Below, piece by piece: positions 9,215 through 18,332 of a DNA stretch of 64,000 nucleotides. The stretch is from Paragemmobacter amnigenus. GTDB taxonomy: Bacteria; Pseudomonadota; Alphaproteobacteria; Rhodobacterales; Rhodobacteraceae. Location: the NCBI RefSeq assembly GCF_009908265.2, contig NZ_JAAATX020000006.1, positions 221,899 through 285,898 of the forward strand, given 5' to 3'. A program made the position numbers and the translations under genes. The notes under the pieces are model-generated. The model worked only from the letters and a program-made list of their open reading frames with translations, ran no database searches and was not told the origin of the DNA. Each line of letters begins with the position of its first letter. Positions within the stretch are counted from its first letter, which is position 1.

Positions 9215-10546
9215 TTAGCGCAGCGCCCGTGCCGCCGCTGCACCCAGCCGCAACAGCCGCTCTTCCTGCATGGGCGGGGCCATGAAGCTGATCCCGCAGG
9301 ACGGCTGCCCCGTGGGCAGCGTCAGCGCGCACAGACCCATCAGGTTGGCAATCCGCGTGTTCCGCAGCGCCAGCAGGTTTTCGGTGACGTAATAGGCGTT
9401 GTCATCCATCAACCGCGCCGCATCGGGCGGCAGGATGGGGGATGTGGGGATCACCACCGCATCATAGGCCGCCGTCCGTTCTGACCAGACCTTGCGCAGC
9501 ACCTCCAGCCGCCGCCAGCCGGCCACGTAATCGGCGGCGGAAAACCCCGCACCGGACCGGAAGCGTTCAAGGATCCGGGGGAACATCTTTTCCGGCGCCG
9601 CCTCGATCACCTCGCGCCAGATGCCATAGGCTTCGGCGGTGAACAGGGCGGCGGCCAGACCCATCGCCTCGGCCACCTCGGGCACCTTGCCGTGCTCCAC
9701 CACCGCCCCCGCGCCCGACAGGCGCGTCAGGGCGTCGTCGAACCCCTCGCCCGGACGGTCGCGCAGGTCGTCCAGCGCGACGGTCTGCAACACCAAGAGA
9801 CGCACCCCCGCAAGGCTCGCCCCGCCAAGGTCGGTGGGACGCCCGCCCTCCATCGCCGCCAGAAGGAAGGCGCAATCCTCCACCGTCTTGGCAATCGGCC
9901 CGACCGTGTCGAACTTCTCGCACAAGGGCACCGCGCCCCGCGTCGACAGCCGCCCCGCCGTGGTCTTCAATCCCACAAGGTCATTCCAAGCCGCCGGAAT
10001 CCGCACCGACCCGCCCGTATCCGACCCGATCGCCGCAGGCGCCAGCCCGAAGGCCACCGATGCCGCCGCGCCCGAGGACGACCCCCCGGCCACCGCGCCC
10101 TCGTCATTCACGCAAGGCGGCGTCGCCGTCACGGGGTTCAACCCCAGACCGGAAAAGGCCAGCTCGCTCAGATGCGTCTTGCCAAGGCAGACCAGCCCGC
10201 CCTGCGTCGCCACCTCGACCACATCCGCATCCCGCACGGGCGTCCGCCCCTTCAGCAGCGCCGACCCCGCCTCGGTCGCCACGCCCGCCGTATCGAACAG
10301 GTCTTTCCAGCTGACCGGTACCCCGTCCAGAAGCCCGCGCCGGAACCCCTTGCGCGCGCGGCCATGCGCCGCCATCGCCTCGGCCCGCGCCCGTGCGGGG
10401 GTGGTGCGGGCATAGATGCGCTCGGCCAGAGGATGGGTCGCGATGGCGTCCAGATGCTGTTCTGCCAGATCGACGGGGTTGATCCGCCCCGCCCCGATCT
10501 CGCGCCCCAGTTCCGCCGCGGTCATGTTCTGCCAGTTCTTCGCCAT
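9215..10546 (-). CDS. Amidase signature-family hydrolase
   Basis: Protein of 443 residues. It has the Ser-cisSer-Lys triad: Lys81 in VSWKDLF, the cis-Ser in AGGSSSGAA (about 154-161) and the nucleophile in GSDTGGSVRIPA (Ser180). The family includes GatA, fatty-acid amide hydrolases and many catabolic amidases; there is no gatB or gatC nearby, and the length is shorter than GatA (about 485), so a free amidase of unknown substrate is likeliest. ATG 10546 (MAKNWQNMTAAELG) is preferred to an upstream GTG because homologues begin at the TAAEL helix. The gene diverges from the UbiH-like gene, with 76 bases between starts. Confidence 0.85.
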   Translation of the reverse strand: MAKNWQNMTAAELGREIGAGRINPVDLAEQHLDAIATHPLAERIYARTTPARARAEAMAAHGRARKGFRRGLLDGVPVSWKDLFDTAGVATEAGSALLKGRTPVRDADVVEVATQGGLVCLGKTHLSELAFSGLGLNPVTATPPCVNDEGAVAGGSSSGAAASVAFGLAPAAIGSDTGGSVRIPAAWNDLVGLKTTAGRLSTRGAVPLCEKFDTVGPIAKTVEDCAFLLAAMEGGRPTDLGGASLAGVRLLVLQTVALDDLRDRPGEGFDDALTRLSGAGAVVEHGKVPEVAEAMGLAAALFTAEAYGIWREVIEAAPEKMFPRILERFRSGAGFSAADYVAGWRRLEVLRKVWSERTAAYDAVVIPTSPILPPDAARLMDDNAYYVTENLLALRNTRIANLMGLCALTLPTGQPSCGISFMAPPMQEERLLRLGAAAARALR

Positions 10547-10622
10547 GCCAATCCCCGTTTTCCCGAACGGTAGCGGCACAGCGGCGCATGGACAATCCCG
10601 CCACGACGGCCATATTCGCCCC

Positions 10623-11852
10623 ATGATGCCCGATACCGATATCCTGATCGCCGGAGGCGGCCTGAACGGCCCCGCGCTGGCCCTTGCGCTGGCCCAAGGC
10701 GGGCTGCGCGTCACCGTGATCGACGCCCGCCCCGCCCCCGCCCGCGCCGAGGCGGGCTTTGACGGCCGCGCCTATGCACTCGCCATCGCCTCGCGCCGCC
10801 TGCTGTCCATGATCGGGATCTGGCAGGCCGTGGGGGACAAGGCCCAGCCCATCCACCGCATCAAGGCATCGGACGGGCTGGCGGGTCAGGGCCCCGCGCC
10901 CTTCTTCCTGACCTTCGACGCGGCAGAGATCGAGGAAGGCCCGATGGGATTCCTGCTGGAGGACCGCCACCTCTACGCGGCCTTCCTTGCCGCGATGGAG
11001 GCTGACCCGAACATCACGCTCCTGTCGGGGGAAACCGTCACCGACCAGACCGTCACCCCCGACCGCGTCACCGTCACCCTCGCCAGCGGCAAGGCGCTGT
11101 CGGCCCGCCTGCTGATCGGCTGCGACGGGCGCGGCAGCGGCACCGCCACCCGCGCGGGCATCCGCCGCGTGGGCTGGGGCTATGGCCAGACCGCCCTTGT
11201 CACCGCGATCCGGCATGAGAAGGACCACGAAGGCACCGCGCACCAGTTCTTCATGCCCGAAGGCCCGCTGGCGATCCTGCCGCTGAAGGGCGGCCACCAT
11301 TCCAGCATCGTGTGGAGCGAGACGGACGCCAACGCCGCCCGCATCCATGCCCTGCCCGATGACCAGTATCTTGCCGCCCTGCGCCCCCGCTTCGGCGATT
11401 TCCTCGGGCAGATCGAACTGGCGGGCGACCGCTTCACCTATCCGCTGTCGCTGTCGCTGGCCGAACGCTTTGTCGCGGCGCGCGTGGCGCTGGTAGGGGA
11501 TGCGGCGCATGGCGTGCATCCGATCGCAGGGCAGGGGCTGAACCTCGGCCTGCGGGACGTGGCGGCACTGGCACAGGTGGTGATCGAATCCGCCCGGCGG
11601 GGCGAGGATATCGGCAGCCCCGTGACGCTGGATGCCTATCAACGCTGGCGCAGGTTCGATTCCACCGCGCTGGCGCTGGGGATGGATACGGTCAACCGGC
11701 TGTTTTCCAACGACAACCCCATCCTGCGCGCGGGGCGCGACCTTGGGCTGGGGATCGTCAACGCCATGCCGGGCCTGCGCCGCCGTTTCATCCGGCAGGC
11801 GGCGGGCTTGCAGGGCGACCTGCCGCGCCTGCTGGCGGGGAAGGCGATCTAG
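10623..11852 (+). CDS. UbiH/UbiF-family FAD monooxygenase
   Basis: Protein of 409 residues. The FAD-binding motif is IAGGGLNGPALALALAQGG, followed by VTVIDARP. The DG motif (LLIGCDGRGS) and the GD motif (ALVGDAAHGVHPIAGQGLNLGLRD) are those of ubiquinone-ring hydroxylases. Enzymes of this family add a hydroxyl group to a ubiquinone precursor at the inner membrane, using NAD(P)H and oxygen. Which ring position is modified cannot be told from sequence, so no ubi letter is given. Two ATG codons stand together (10623 and 10626); either may be used. The gene ends 52 bases before the convergent Trm112-like gene. Confidence 0.82.
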   Translation: MMPDTDILIAGGGLNGPALALALAQGGLRVTVIDARPAPARAEAGFDGRAYALAIASRRLLSMIGIWQAVGDKAQPIHRIKASDGLAGQGPAPFFLTFDAAEIEEGPMGFLLEDRHLYAAFLAAMEADPNITLLSGETVTDQTVTPDRVTVTLASGKALSARLLIGCDGRGSGTATRAGIRRVGWGYGQTALVTAIRHEKDHEGTAHQFFMPEGPLAILPLKGGHHSSIVWSETDANAARIHALPDDQYLAALRPRFGDFLGQIELAGDRFTYPLSLSLAERFVAARVALVGDAAHGVHPIAGQGLNLGLRDVAALAQVVIESARRGEDIGSPVTLDAYQRWRRFDSTALALGMDTVNRLFSNDNPILRAGRDLGLGIVNAMPGLRRRFIRQAAGLQGDLPRLLAGKAI

Positions 11853-11904
11853 CCTCGCTTGCCTTTGGTCGGGGCGACAGCCTCGGCCAAGGCGACAATC
11901 CGGA

Positions 11905-12087
11905 TCAATCCAGCGGCCGCGCCTCGCCCACCAACATGATCGGGATCCCGTCGCGGATCGGAAAGGCCAGATGCGCGGCCTTCGACACCAGTTCCTGCCG
12001 CTCGGCGTCATAGGTCAGCACCGCCTGCGTCACGGGGCAGACCAGCGCCTCCAGCATCCGGCGGTCGAACACTGTCGCGTCCGTCAT
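11905..12087 (-). CDS. Trm112/YcaR-family small protein lacking the usual zinc cysteines
   Basis: Protein of 60 residues: [18 protein letters not shown], then [22 protein letters not shown], the conserved core of the bacterial Trm112-like (UPF0434, YcaR) family. E. coli YcaR has a CPxC pair; here only one cysteine remains (CPVT), so a zinc site is not expected. Trm112 proteins activate methyltransferases in eukaryotes; the bacterial role is not established. It overlaps the LON-domain gene by four bases (ATGA), so the two are probably translationally coupled. The ATG is supported by this overlap and by homologue length. Confidence 0.85.
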   Translation of the reverse strand: MTDATVFDRRMLEALVCPVTQAVLTYDAERQELVSKAAHLAFPIRDGIPIMLVGEARPLD

Positions 12088-12728
12088 TGCATCACCTCTT
12101 CCCCCGACCCGCCGCGCAGGGCGAATTCGATCAGCGTCACCAAAGTCTCGCGCCGCGTGGTCAGCGACGGCGCCTCGAGCAGCGCCTGCTTGTCCTCGGG
12201 GCCGAACGGGCACAGCATCGACAGCGAGTTGATCAACAACTCCGTCTCAGCCTCTTTCAGGCTGGACCAGTCGGTCGACAGGTTCTGCGCCGCGAAATAC
12301 CGCCCCAGCAGCGCCAGAAACTCCTCGCGCCGGAAGCCCGCATCTTCCTCGACCGGCCCCAGATCGCGCCCGAACCCCGCCCAATCCACAGTGCAACGGC
12401 GATAGGGGGTGAACCCAGTCACCTCCTCCTTCACGCGGAACCGGGAAATACCGGCCAGCGTGATCATATACCTCCCGTCCTCGGTTTCCGAAAACCCCGT
12501 CAGACGCCCCGCACAGCCGATGGCATTCAGCCGCTTTTCCGCCGTCCCCGGCACCTCGCGCGGCTGGATCATGCCGATCAGCCGGTGCTTGGTCTTCAGG
12601 CAATCCTCGATCATCGCCAGATAACGCGGCTCGAAGATATGCAGGGGCAGACGGCCACGCGGCAAGAGCAGCGCCCCGGGCAGCGGAAAGACAGGGATCG
12701 TCTCGGGCAGGTCAGCGGCTTTGATCAT
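12084..12728 (-). CDS. LON peptidase N-terminal-domain protein
   Basis: Protein of 214 residues consisting of the Lon substrate-binding (LAN) domain only: [19 protein letters not shown] and [15 protein letters not shown] near the N-terminus and [31 protein letters not shown] in the middle. No ATPase or Ser-Lys protease domain follows, so it is not the Lon protease. Stand-alone LON-domain proteins are widespread in Alphaproteobacteria; their role, perhaps substrate delivery, is not known. It lies 27 bases downstream of the CnoX-like gene and overlaps the Trm112-like gene, forming a three-gene leftward unit. Confidence 0.88.
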   Translation of the reverse strand: MIKAADLPETIPVFPLPGALLLPRGRLPLHIFEPRYLAMIEDCLKTKHRLIGMIQPREVPGTAEKRLNAIGCAGRLTGFSETEDGRYMITLAGISRFRVKEEVTGFTPYRRCTVDWAGFGRDLGPVEEDAGFRREEFLALLGRYFAAQNLSTDWSSLKEAETELLINSLSMLCPFGPEDKQALLEAPSLTTRRETLVTLIEFALRGGSGEEVMQ

Positions 12729-12755
12729 GTCGGGTCAGGTAGCCCGCCCCGCGCA

Positions 12756-13670
12756 TCAGGCAAATATCATCGACGACAGGCGGCGACGGCCTTTCAGCGC
12801 CACGGGGTCCGTGGGCTTCAGCGCCTCGAAGATCGTTATCAGTTGCGCCTTGGCGGCACCATCGTTCCATTCGCGGTCCAGCTTGAACAGATCGAGCAGC
12901 ACATCCACCGCCTCGTCCACCTTGCCCGCCGCGTGCAGCGCGGTCGCCAGATCGAACCGCGCCTGACGGTCCTGCGGATCGGCCTCGACCGCCGCGCGCA
13001 ATTCCTGCTCCGGCCCCGCATTGGCGGCCTGCTTGGCCAGTTCGAGCTGCGCCCGCGCGGCCTCGACCTCTTTCGCCTTGGCGATGGCGGCGGGGGCGGC
13101 GTCCAGCATCGCCTCGGCCTGATCGAACTGCCCCAGCGCAAGGTGGCAGCGCACCAACCCGCCATAGGCCGCCGCATTCTCGGCCTCTTCGCCAAGGATC
13201 GCGGCAAAGGTTTCGGCGGCATCCGTCACCGCGCCCTCGGCCAGCATCTGCTCGGCCGCCTCGATCGCCTCGGCCAGACCGCCGTCACCGGCAAGGGCCG
13301 ACAGCTTGTCGACGAATTTCTTGATCTCGGATGGCGGCACCGCGCCCTGGAAGCCGTCCACCGGCTGGCCCTGCCAGAAGGCATAGACGGTGGGGATCGA
13401 CTGGATGCGCAACTGCGCCGCGACCATCTGGTTCTGGTCCACATCGATCTTGACCATCCGCACCTTGCCGCCCGCCGCCTTCACCGCCGCCTCCAGCGCG
13501 GGGCCCAGCGTCTTGCACGGGCCGCACCACGGCGCCCAGAAATCGACGATCACGGGAACCTCGCGGCTCGCCTCGATCACGTCCTGCATGAAGGTCGCCT
13601 CGGTGCCGTCCTTGACCAGATCACCCTGCGGCGCCGTCTTTTCGCCCATCCCGAACATCGCATTCCTCAT
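12756..13670 (-). CDS. Thioredoxin-domain co-chaperone, CnoX/YbbN-like
   Basis: Protein of 304 residues. The N-terminal 120 form a thioredoxin domain with an intact WCGPC site (WAPWCGPCKTLGP); the rest is alpha-helical with TPR-like repeats (about 130-290). CnoX in E. coli transfers oxidatively damaged proteins to GroEL or DnaK/J; unlike E. coli CnoX, whose site is degenerate, this copy keeps both cysteines and may also act as a redox enzyme, as reported for the Caulobacter protein. ATG 13670 begins MRNAMFGM; the internal ATG at 13658 is an alternative. It is the first gene of the leftward unit and diverges from the SGNH hydrolase gene. Confidence 0.85.
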   Translation of the reverse strand: MRNAMFGMGEKTAPQGDLVKDGTEATFMQDVIEASREVPVIVDFWAPWCGPCKTLGPALEAAVKAAGGKVRMVKIDVDQNQMVAAQLRIQSIPTVYAFWQGQPVDGFQGAVPPSEIKKFVDKLSALAGDGGLAEAIEAAEQMLAEGAVTDAAETFAAILGEEAENAAAYGGLVRCHLALGQFDQAEAMLDAAPAAIAKAKEVEAARAQLELAKQAANAGPEQELRAAVEADPQDRQARFDLATALHAAGKVDEAVDVLLDLFKLDREWNDGAAKAQLITIFEALKPTDPVALKGRRRLSSMIFA

Positions 13671-13789
13671 CAGGCATATCTTTGGCCCCTATATGCGCGC
13701 GGGTGGACAAAAGGCCAAGGGGGCAAACCTGCTTTACCTGTGCCGCACACGGCCCTAGCCTTGCGCGCGATACGACACCGGAGACACCC

Positions 13790-14428
13790 ATGCCCGTCCT
13801 GCTGACCTATGGCGACAGCAACACCCACGGCACACCGCCCATCATCGACCGCCGCGAATACCGCCGCTTCGGTCCGGGCGTCCGCTGGCCCACGGTGGCG
13901 CAGGCCGAACTGGGCACAGGCTGGGACCTGGCGGAAGAGGGGCTTCCCGGCCGCACCGCGCAATATGACGACCCCGTCATGGGGGCGCATATGAACGGCC
14001 GTGTGGGGCTGCGGATCGCGCTGCAGACACATGGCCCCATCGACGTGATGACGCTGATGCTGGGCACCAACGACGTCAAGACCCGCTTCGCCGCCACGCC
14101 CGAAGACGTGGTGGCAGGGGTCGCGGGCCTTCTGGATGTCGCCACATCGCTGGAATACCAGGATCGCCACGGCGGGTTCAAAATCCTGCTCATCTGCCCC
14201 CCGCCCGTGGTCGAGGTCGGCCCCATCGCCGCCGAATTCTGGGGCGGTGCCGCGCGGTCGCAGGCCCTGCCCCCGCTCTATGAAGCCTTGGCACGCTCGC
14301 GCGGCGTTGGGTTCCTCGACGCGGGCAAGGTCATTTCCGTCAGCCCCCTCGACGGCGTGCATTATGACGAAACCGCCCATGCCGCCCTTGGCAAGGCTGT
14401 CGCTGCAGCCATCCGCGCGCTGGTCTGA
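13790..14428 (+). CDS. SGNH/GDSL-family hydrolase
   Basis: Protein of 212 residues. Block I is LLTYGDSNTHGT near the N-terminus (nucleophile Ser), the block III Asn is in MLGTNDVKT, and block V is DGVHYDETAH with the Asp-His pair. Members are esterases, lysophospholipases or polysaccharide O-acetyl esterases. The first residues run straight into block I, so no signal peptide is present and the enzyme should be cytoplasmic. ATG 13790 follows GGAGACACCC. It lies 34 bases before rfbC on the same strand; a link to surface-sugar modification is possible but only inferred. Confidence 0.82.
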   Translation: MPVLLTYGDSNTHGTPPIIDRREYRRFGPGVRWPTVAQAELGTGWDLAEEGLPGRTAQYDDPVMGAHMNGRVGLRIALQTHGPIDVMTLMLGTNDVKTRFAATPEDVVAGVAGLLDVATSLEYQDRHGGFKILLICPPPVVEVGPIAAEFWGGAARSQALPPLYEALARSRGVGFLDAGKVISVSPLDGVHYDETAHAALGKAVAAAIRALV

Positions 14429-14462
14429 CCCCGTCCCTTTGCGAGTGTGAATCGAGACCCCC

Positions 14463-15023
14463 ATGCAGATCGAACAGACGGCCCTTTCCGGCGTCCTCAT
14501 CCTGACGCCGCGACGTTTTGGCGATGACCGCGGCTGGTTCACCGAAACCTGGAATGCCGCCCGCATGGCGGCGGCAGGGCTGGACCTGCCCTTCGTGCAG
14601 GACAACCATTCCTTCTCTGCTCAGGCAGGCACCCTGCGCGGCCTGCACTACCAGTCGCCCCCCCGCGCGCAGGACAAGCTGGTGCGCTGCACGCGCGGCG
14701 CGATCCGCGACGCGGTGGTGGATGCGCGGCGCGGGTCGCCCTCGTACGGGCAGTGGGTCGCGGTTGACCTGACCGCCGAGAATGGCCGCCAGATCCTTGT
14801 TCCCAAAGGTTTCCTGCACGGCTTCGTCACCCTGACACCGGATACCGAGGTGCAATACAAATGCACCGACACCTATTCCCCCGACCATGACGGCGGCGTC
14901 CGCTGGGATAGTTGCGGCATCGACTGGGGCCTGACCGCGCCGCCGGTCCTGTCGGCCAAGGACACCACCGCCCCCGCCTTTGCCGACTGGCAAAGCCCCT
15001 TCACATGGGGGGACGCGGCATGA
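14463..15023 (+). CDS. rfbC: dTDP-4-dehydrorhamnose 3,5-epimerase
   Basis: Protein of 186 residues (RmlC) that epimerises C3 and C5 of dTDP-4-keto-6-deoxyglucose. The RmlC cupin signature is clear: [21 protein letters not shown], then [27 protein letters not shown] and [13 protein letters not shown]; the first block contains the catalytic His region. Length is normal (RmlC about 180-185). It is first in an rfbCBDA cluster in which every junction overlaps by four bases (ATGA). Confidence 0.95.
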   Translation: MQIEQTALSGVLILTPRRFGDDRGWFTETWNAARMAAAGLDLPFVQDNHSFSAQAGTLRGLHYQSPPRAQDKLVRCTRGAIRDAVVDARRGSPSYGQWVAVDLTAENGRQILVPKGFLHGFVTLTPDTEVQYKCTDTYSPDHDGGVRWDSCGIDWGLTAPPVLSAKDTTAPAFADWQSPFTWGDAA

Positions 15024-16060
15024 AACTCCTCGTCACCGGTGGTGCGGGATTCATCGGGTCTGCCGTGGTGCGGCTGGCCGTTTCGCGCGGGCACCATGTC
15101 GTCAATCTCGATGCGCTGACCTATGCCGCCTGCCTCGACAACGTGGCCCCCGTCGCCACTTCCCCCCTCTATGCTTTCGAACAGGCCGACATCCGCGACC
15201 GCGCCGCACTCGACCGCATCCTTGCACAGCATGACCCCGACGCGATCATGCACCTGGCCGCCGAAAGCCATGTCGACCGGTCCATCGACGGCCCCGGCAC
15301 CTTCATCGACACCAACGTGACCGGCACCTATACCCTGCTGGAGGCCACCCGCGCCTTCTGGACGCGCAAGGGAAAACCCGGAACCTTCCGCTTTCACCAC
15401 ATCTCGACGGATGAGGTGTTCGGCTCCCTCGGCCCCACCGGCAAGTTCACCGAAGAAACCCCCTACGACCCGCGCAGCCCCTATTCCGCATCAAAGGCGG
15501 CGTCAGACCACCTCGTCCGCGCCTGGCACGAAACCTATGGGCTGCCGGTCGTGCTGACCAACTGCTCCAACAATTATGGCCCCTACCACTTCCCCGAAAA
15601 GCTGATCCCCGTCGTGATCCTGAACGCCTTGGCGGGCAAGCCCATCCCCGTCTATGGCAAGGGCGAGAATGTCCGCGACTGGCTGTATGTCGAAGACCAC
15701 GCCGACGCCCTGCTGACCGTGCTGGAACGCGGCCAGACCGGCCGCAGCTACAATATCGGGGGCGAGAACGAGGCGACCAACCTCGACATCGTCCGCACCC
15801 TCTGCGCCCTCTTGGACGAGATGCACCCCGACACCGCCCCGCATGACCGCCTGATCACCTTCGTCACCGACCGGCCCGGCCACGACCTGCGCTATGCCAT
15901 CGATCCGGCCCGCGTCCGCGGCGAACTGGGCTGGCGCCCGTCTGTCACCTTGCAGGAAGGGCTCCGCCGCACCGTCCGCTGGTATCTGGATAACGAACCA
16001 TGGTGGCGCGCCCTGCAATCGCGGGCGGGCGTGGGCGAAAGGCTGGGGGTCAAGGCATGA
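15020..16060 (+). CDS. rfbB: dTDP-glucose 4,6-dehydratase
   Basis: Protein of 346 residues (RmlB), an extended SDR enzyme that converts dTDP-glucose to dTDP-4-keto-6-deoxyglucose. NAD is bound by [17 protein letters not shown]; the active-site region has [12 protein letters not shown] with the Asp-Glu pair and [15 protein letters not shown] (YxxxK). [14 protein letters not shown] and [13 protein letters not shown] are diagnostic of RmlB. The start at 15020 overlaps the rfbC stop; the frame stays open further upstream, but homologues begin at MKLLVTGG. Confidence 0.96.
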   Translation: MKLLVTGGAGFIGSAVVRLAVSRGHHVVNLDALTYAACLDNVAPVATSPLYAFEQADIRDRAALDRILAQHDPDAIMHLAAESHVDRSIDGPGTFIDTNVTGTYTLLEATRAFWTRKGKPGTFRFHHISTDEVFGSLGPTGKFTEETPYDPRSPYSASKAASDHLVRAWHETYGLPVVLTNCSNNYGPYHFPEKLIPVVILNALAGKPIPVYGKGENVRDWLYVEDHADALLTVLERGQTGRSYNIGGENEATNLDIVRTLCALLDEMHPDTAPHDRLITFVTDRPGHDLRYAIDPARVRGELGWRPSVTLQEGLRRTVRWYLDNEPWWRALQSRAGVGERLGVKA

Positions 16061-16911
16061 GGCTCCTGGTCTTCGGCCAGACCGGACAGGTCGCCCGCGA
16101 ACTGGCCCGCCGCCTGCCGCCCGATGTCACCGCCACCTTCCTGTCCCGCAGCGACGCCGACCTGATGCAGCCCGCCACCTGCGCCGCCGCCATCACCGCG
16201 CGCGACATGGACGCCGTCATCAACGCCGCCGCATGGACCGCCGTCGACAAGGCCGAGTCCGAGGAAACCGCCGCCACCACCGTCAACGGCGACAGCCCCG
16301 CCGCCATGGCCCGCGCCTGCGCCGCCAAGGGTGTGCCTTTCCTTCACATTTCAACCGATTACGTCTTTGACGGCAGGGGCGACACCCCCTTCGCCCCCGA
16401 CCACCCCACCGCGCCCCTGAACGCCTATGGCCGCTCCAAACTGGCGGGCGAAACCGCCATCCGCGCCAGCGGCGCGCGGCACCTGATCCTGCGGACAAGC
16501 TGGGTCGTCTCCGCCCACGGGACGAATTTCTTGCGCACCATGCTCCGCCTCGGCGCGGAACGGCCGTCGCTGAACGTGGTCGCGGACCAGCACGGCGCCC
16601 CCACCCCCGCCGCCGCCATCGCAGACGCCCTGCTGACCGCCACCCGCGCCATGACCCAAGGCGCGGCGGGCGGCACGCACCACTTCGCCGGAACGCCCGA
16701 CACGACATGGGCCGACTTCGCCCGCGCCATCATGGCAGGCGCCGGATTGCCCTGCGATATCAACGATATCCCCACCAGCGCCTACCCCACCCCCGCCGCG
16801 CGACCCGCAAACTCGCGCCTTGACTGTTCCACCTTCACCCGTGACTTCGGCATCCCCCGCCCCGACTGGCGGGCACATCTTGCCGGAATATTGCAGGAGC
16901 TTCGCACATGA
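16057..16911 (+). CDS. rfbD: dTDP-4-dehydrorhamnose reductase
   Basis: Protein of 284 residues (RmlD) that reduces dTDP-4-keto-L-rhamnose to dTDP-L-rhamnose. The nucleotide-binding motif is [31 protein letters not shown] and [24 protein letters not shown] are standard RmlD blocks, and [10 protein letters not shown] supplies the YxxxK catalytic pair. Start at 16057 overlaps the rfbB stop by four bases and gives the common [12 protein letters not shown]-terminus. Confidence 0.95.
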   Translation: MRLLVFGQTGQVARELARRLPPDVTATFLSRSDADLMQPATCAAAITARDMDAVINAAAWTAVDKAESEETAATTVNGDSPAAMARACAAKGVPFLHISTDYVFDGRGDTPFAPDHPTAPLNAYGRSKLAGETAIRASGARHLILRTSWVVSAHGTNFLRTMLRLGAERPSLNVVADQHGAPTPAAAIADALLTATRAMTQGAAGGTHHFAGTPDTTWADFARAIMAGAGLPCDINDIPTSAYPTPAARPANSRLDCSTFTRDFGIPRPDWRAHLAGILQELRT

Positions 16912-17783
16912 CCGACCGCAAGGGCATCATCCTCGCCGGTGGCTCCGGCACGCGGCTTTGGCCCATCACCATGGGCGTGTCGAAACAGCTCCTGCCGCTC
17001 TATGACAAGCCGATGATCTATTACCCGCTGTCGGTCCTGATGCTGGGCGGGATCCGCGATATCGCCATCATCACCACGCCGGAAGATCAGGCGCAATTCC
17101 AACGGCTTATGGGCGATGGCAGCCAGTGGGGCCTGTCCTTCACATGGATCGTCCAACCCTCACCCGACGGTCTTGCCCAGGCCTACATCCTCGCCCGTGA
17201 TTTCCTGAACGGCGCGCCCTCGGCAATGGTCCTTGGCGACAACATCTTCTTCGGCCACGGCCTGCCCGAAACGCTCGCCGCTGCCGATGCGCGGGTCACG
17301 GGCGGCACCGTCTTCGGCTATCGCGTGGCCGATCCGGAACGCTATGGCGTGGTGGATTTCGCCCCCGACGGCACCGTCCGTACCATCGTGGAAAAGCCCG
17401 CCAACCCGCCGTCGAACTATGCCGTCACCGGCCTCTACTACCTCGACGGACGCGCGCCGGAACTGGCGCAATCCATCCGCCCCTCGCCGCGCGGAGAGCT
17501 GGAAATCGTTGATCTGCTTGAGAAATACCGCGCCGAAGGCGCGCTGTCGGTTGAACGCATGGGGCGGGGATTTGCGTGGCTGGACACCGGCACCCATGGC
17601 TCGCTTCTGGATGCGGGGAACTTCGTGCGGACCCTGACCGACCGGCAGGGGCTTCAGGTGGGCTCGCCGGACGAGATTGCCTTCCGCGCGGGCTTCATCA
17701 CCCGCGATGACCTGCTGCGGCGGGCCGAAATCTTCCGCAAGAACGACTACGGGCGTTATCTGCTTGGAATCGCGTCGGAATGA
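16908..17783 (+). CDS. rfbA: Glucose-1-phosphate thymidylyltransferase
   Basis: Protein of 291 residues (RmlA), the first enzyme of dTDP-rhamnose synthesis, making dTDP-glucose from dTTP and glucose-1-phosphate. The nucleotidyltransferase motif is AGGSGTRLWPITMGVSKQLL with the DKPMIYYPL block; LGDNIFFGHGL holds the metal-binding Asp and EIVDLLEKY and WLDTGTH lie in the C-terminal half. Being last in the cluster, it completes a full dTDP-L-rhamnose pathway. No rhamnosyltransferase gene is present in this window, so the end use (O-antigen, capsule or other glycan) is open. Confidence 0.96.
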   Translation: MTDRKGIILAGGSGTRLWPITMGVSKQLLPLYDKPMIYYPLSVLMLGGIRDIAIITTPEDQAQFQRLMGDGSQWGLSFTWIVQPSPDGLAQAYILARDFLNGAPSAMVLGDNIFFGHGLPETLAAADARVTGGTVFGYRVADPERYGVVDFAPDGTVRTIVEKPANPPSNYAVTGLYYLDGRAPELAQSIRPSPRGELEIVDLLEKYRAEGALSVERMGRGFAWLDTGTHGSLLDAGNFVRTLTDRQGLQVGSPDEIAFRAGFITRDDLLRRAEIFRKNDYGRYLLGIASE

Positions 17784-17809
17784 TACATGCAAAATAGATG
17801 ATGCATTAC

Positions 17810-17841
17810 GCCCGTTCTGCGCTACGCTTGCGCTAACGGGC
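17810..17841 (+). terminator. Hairpin after rfbA
   Basis: GCCCGTT (17810-17816) pairs with AACGGGC (17835-17841); the loop of 18 bases has further GC pairing potential (TGCG / CGCT region). It sits 27 bases beyond the rfbA stop and before the next gene. No T-run follows, so it may attenuate rather than end transcription. Confidence 0.4.
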
Positions 17842-17889
17842 CAATGATTCAAGACCGATGGCCCACCCTTTGGGAGGAGGGTTCCGGCA

Positions 17890-18081
17890 ATGAACAAGCT
17901 CATCGCAGTCGTCTGTGTCATCTCGTGGTCAGGTTTCTGGGCCTTCGGCTATCTGGCGCTGTCTGCCGACATCACGGATCAAGCACAGATGGTGACCGCA
18001 GGATTTCTGGCCTTTGCCGGCTTCCTGACGGGGATGTTCACCTATATGCGCCTGTCCCGCGACATCCCCCTAAACCACTGA
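17890..18081 (+). CDS. Small two-helix membrane protein, unknown function
   Basis: Protein of 63 residues, not recognised. It has two hydrophobic helices (about residues 4-25, LIAVVCVISWSGFWAFGYLAL, and 35-53, TAGFLAFAGFLTGMFTYM) separated by a short polar turn ADITDQAQ, and ends RLSRDIPLNH. The strong ribosome binding site GGGAGGAGGG just before ATG 17890 argues that it is a real gene. It follows rfbA with about 100 bases between; no functional link is evident. Confidence 0.7.
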   Translation: MNKLIAVVCVISWSGFWAFGYLALSADITDQAQMVTAGFLAFAGFLTGMFTYMRLSRDIPLNH

Positions 18082-18122
18082 GGGCGCTGGCTTAATCGCC
18101 GCCTCCTCACCGAAACGCCCGT

Positions 18123-18166
18123 CCGTTTCCCGTGCAGACGGCCGTACCGCAGGCTGTGCATACGCA
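18123..18166 (-). repeat. Interspersed 12-bp-period element, copy 3
   Basis: On the - strand: TGCGTATG (18166-18159), CACAGCCTGCGG (18158-18147), TACGGCCGTCTG (18146-18135), CACGGGAAACGG (18134-18123). It aligns without gaps to the copies at 3604 and 25347. It lies in the convergent gap between the small membrane protein gene and fdsD, ahead of a cluster of GC-rich hairpins. Confidence 0.6.
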
Positions 18167-18246
18167 CGCCAGCCAAAGCAGCCGTTAACCACGGGCGCGA
18201 CTCAGCACGCCCCTTCATCTCGGCCAAAATACTCTCGGGGGGTGAA

Positions 18247-18323
18247 TGGCCGCCCATGGGCGGCCAGAGGGGGCGGAACGCCCCCTGCCACGAAAGGCAA
18301 AGACGTGCGGGCGGAACGCCCGC
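18247..18323. repeat. Three consecutive GC-rich hairpins
   Basis: First a 20-bp perfect palindrome at 18247-18266 (half-site TGGCCGCCCA). Next AGGGGGCG (18268-18275) pairs with CGCCCCCT (18279-18286) around a GAA loop. Then GCGGGCG (18307-18313) pairs with CGCCCGC (18317-18323), again with a GAA loop. They fill the gap just downstream of fdsD, where fds transcription should end, with a rightward gene converging. No T-tract follows any of them. Confidence 0.6.
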
Positions 18324-18332
18324 TCTGCCGGA

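Noticed and set aside
10060..10314. Short + strand frames within the amidase gene
   Set aside because: Pro/Arg/Thr-rich shadows opposite a clear amidase reading frame, without ribosome binding sites.
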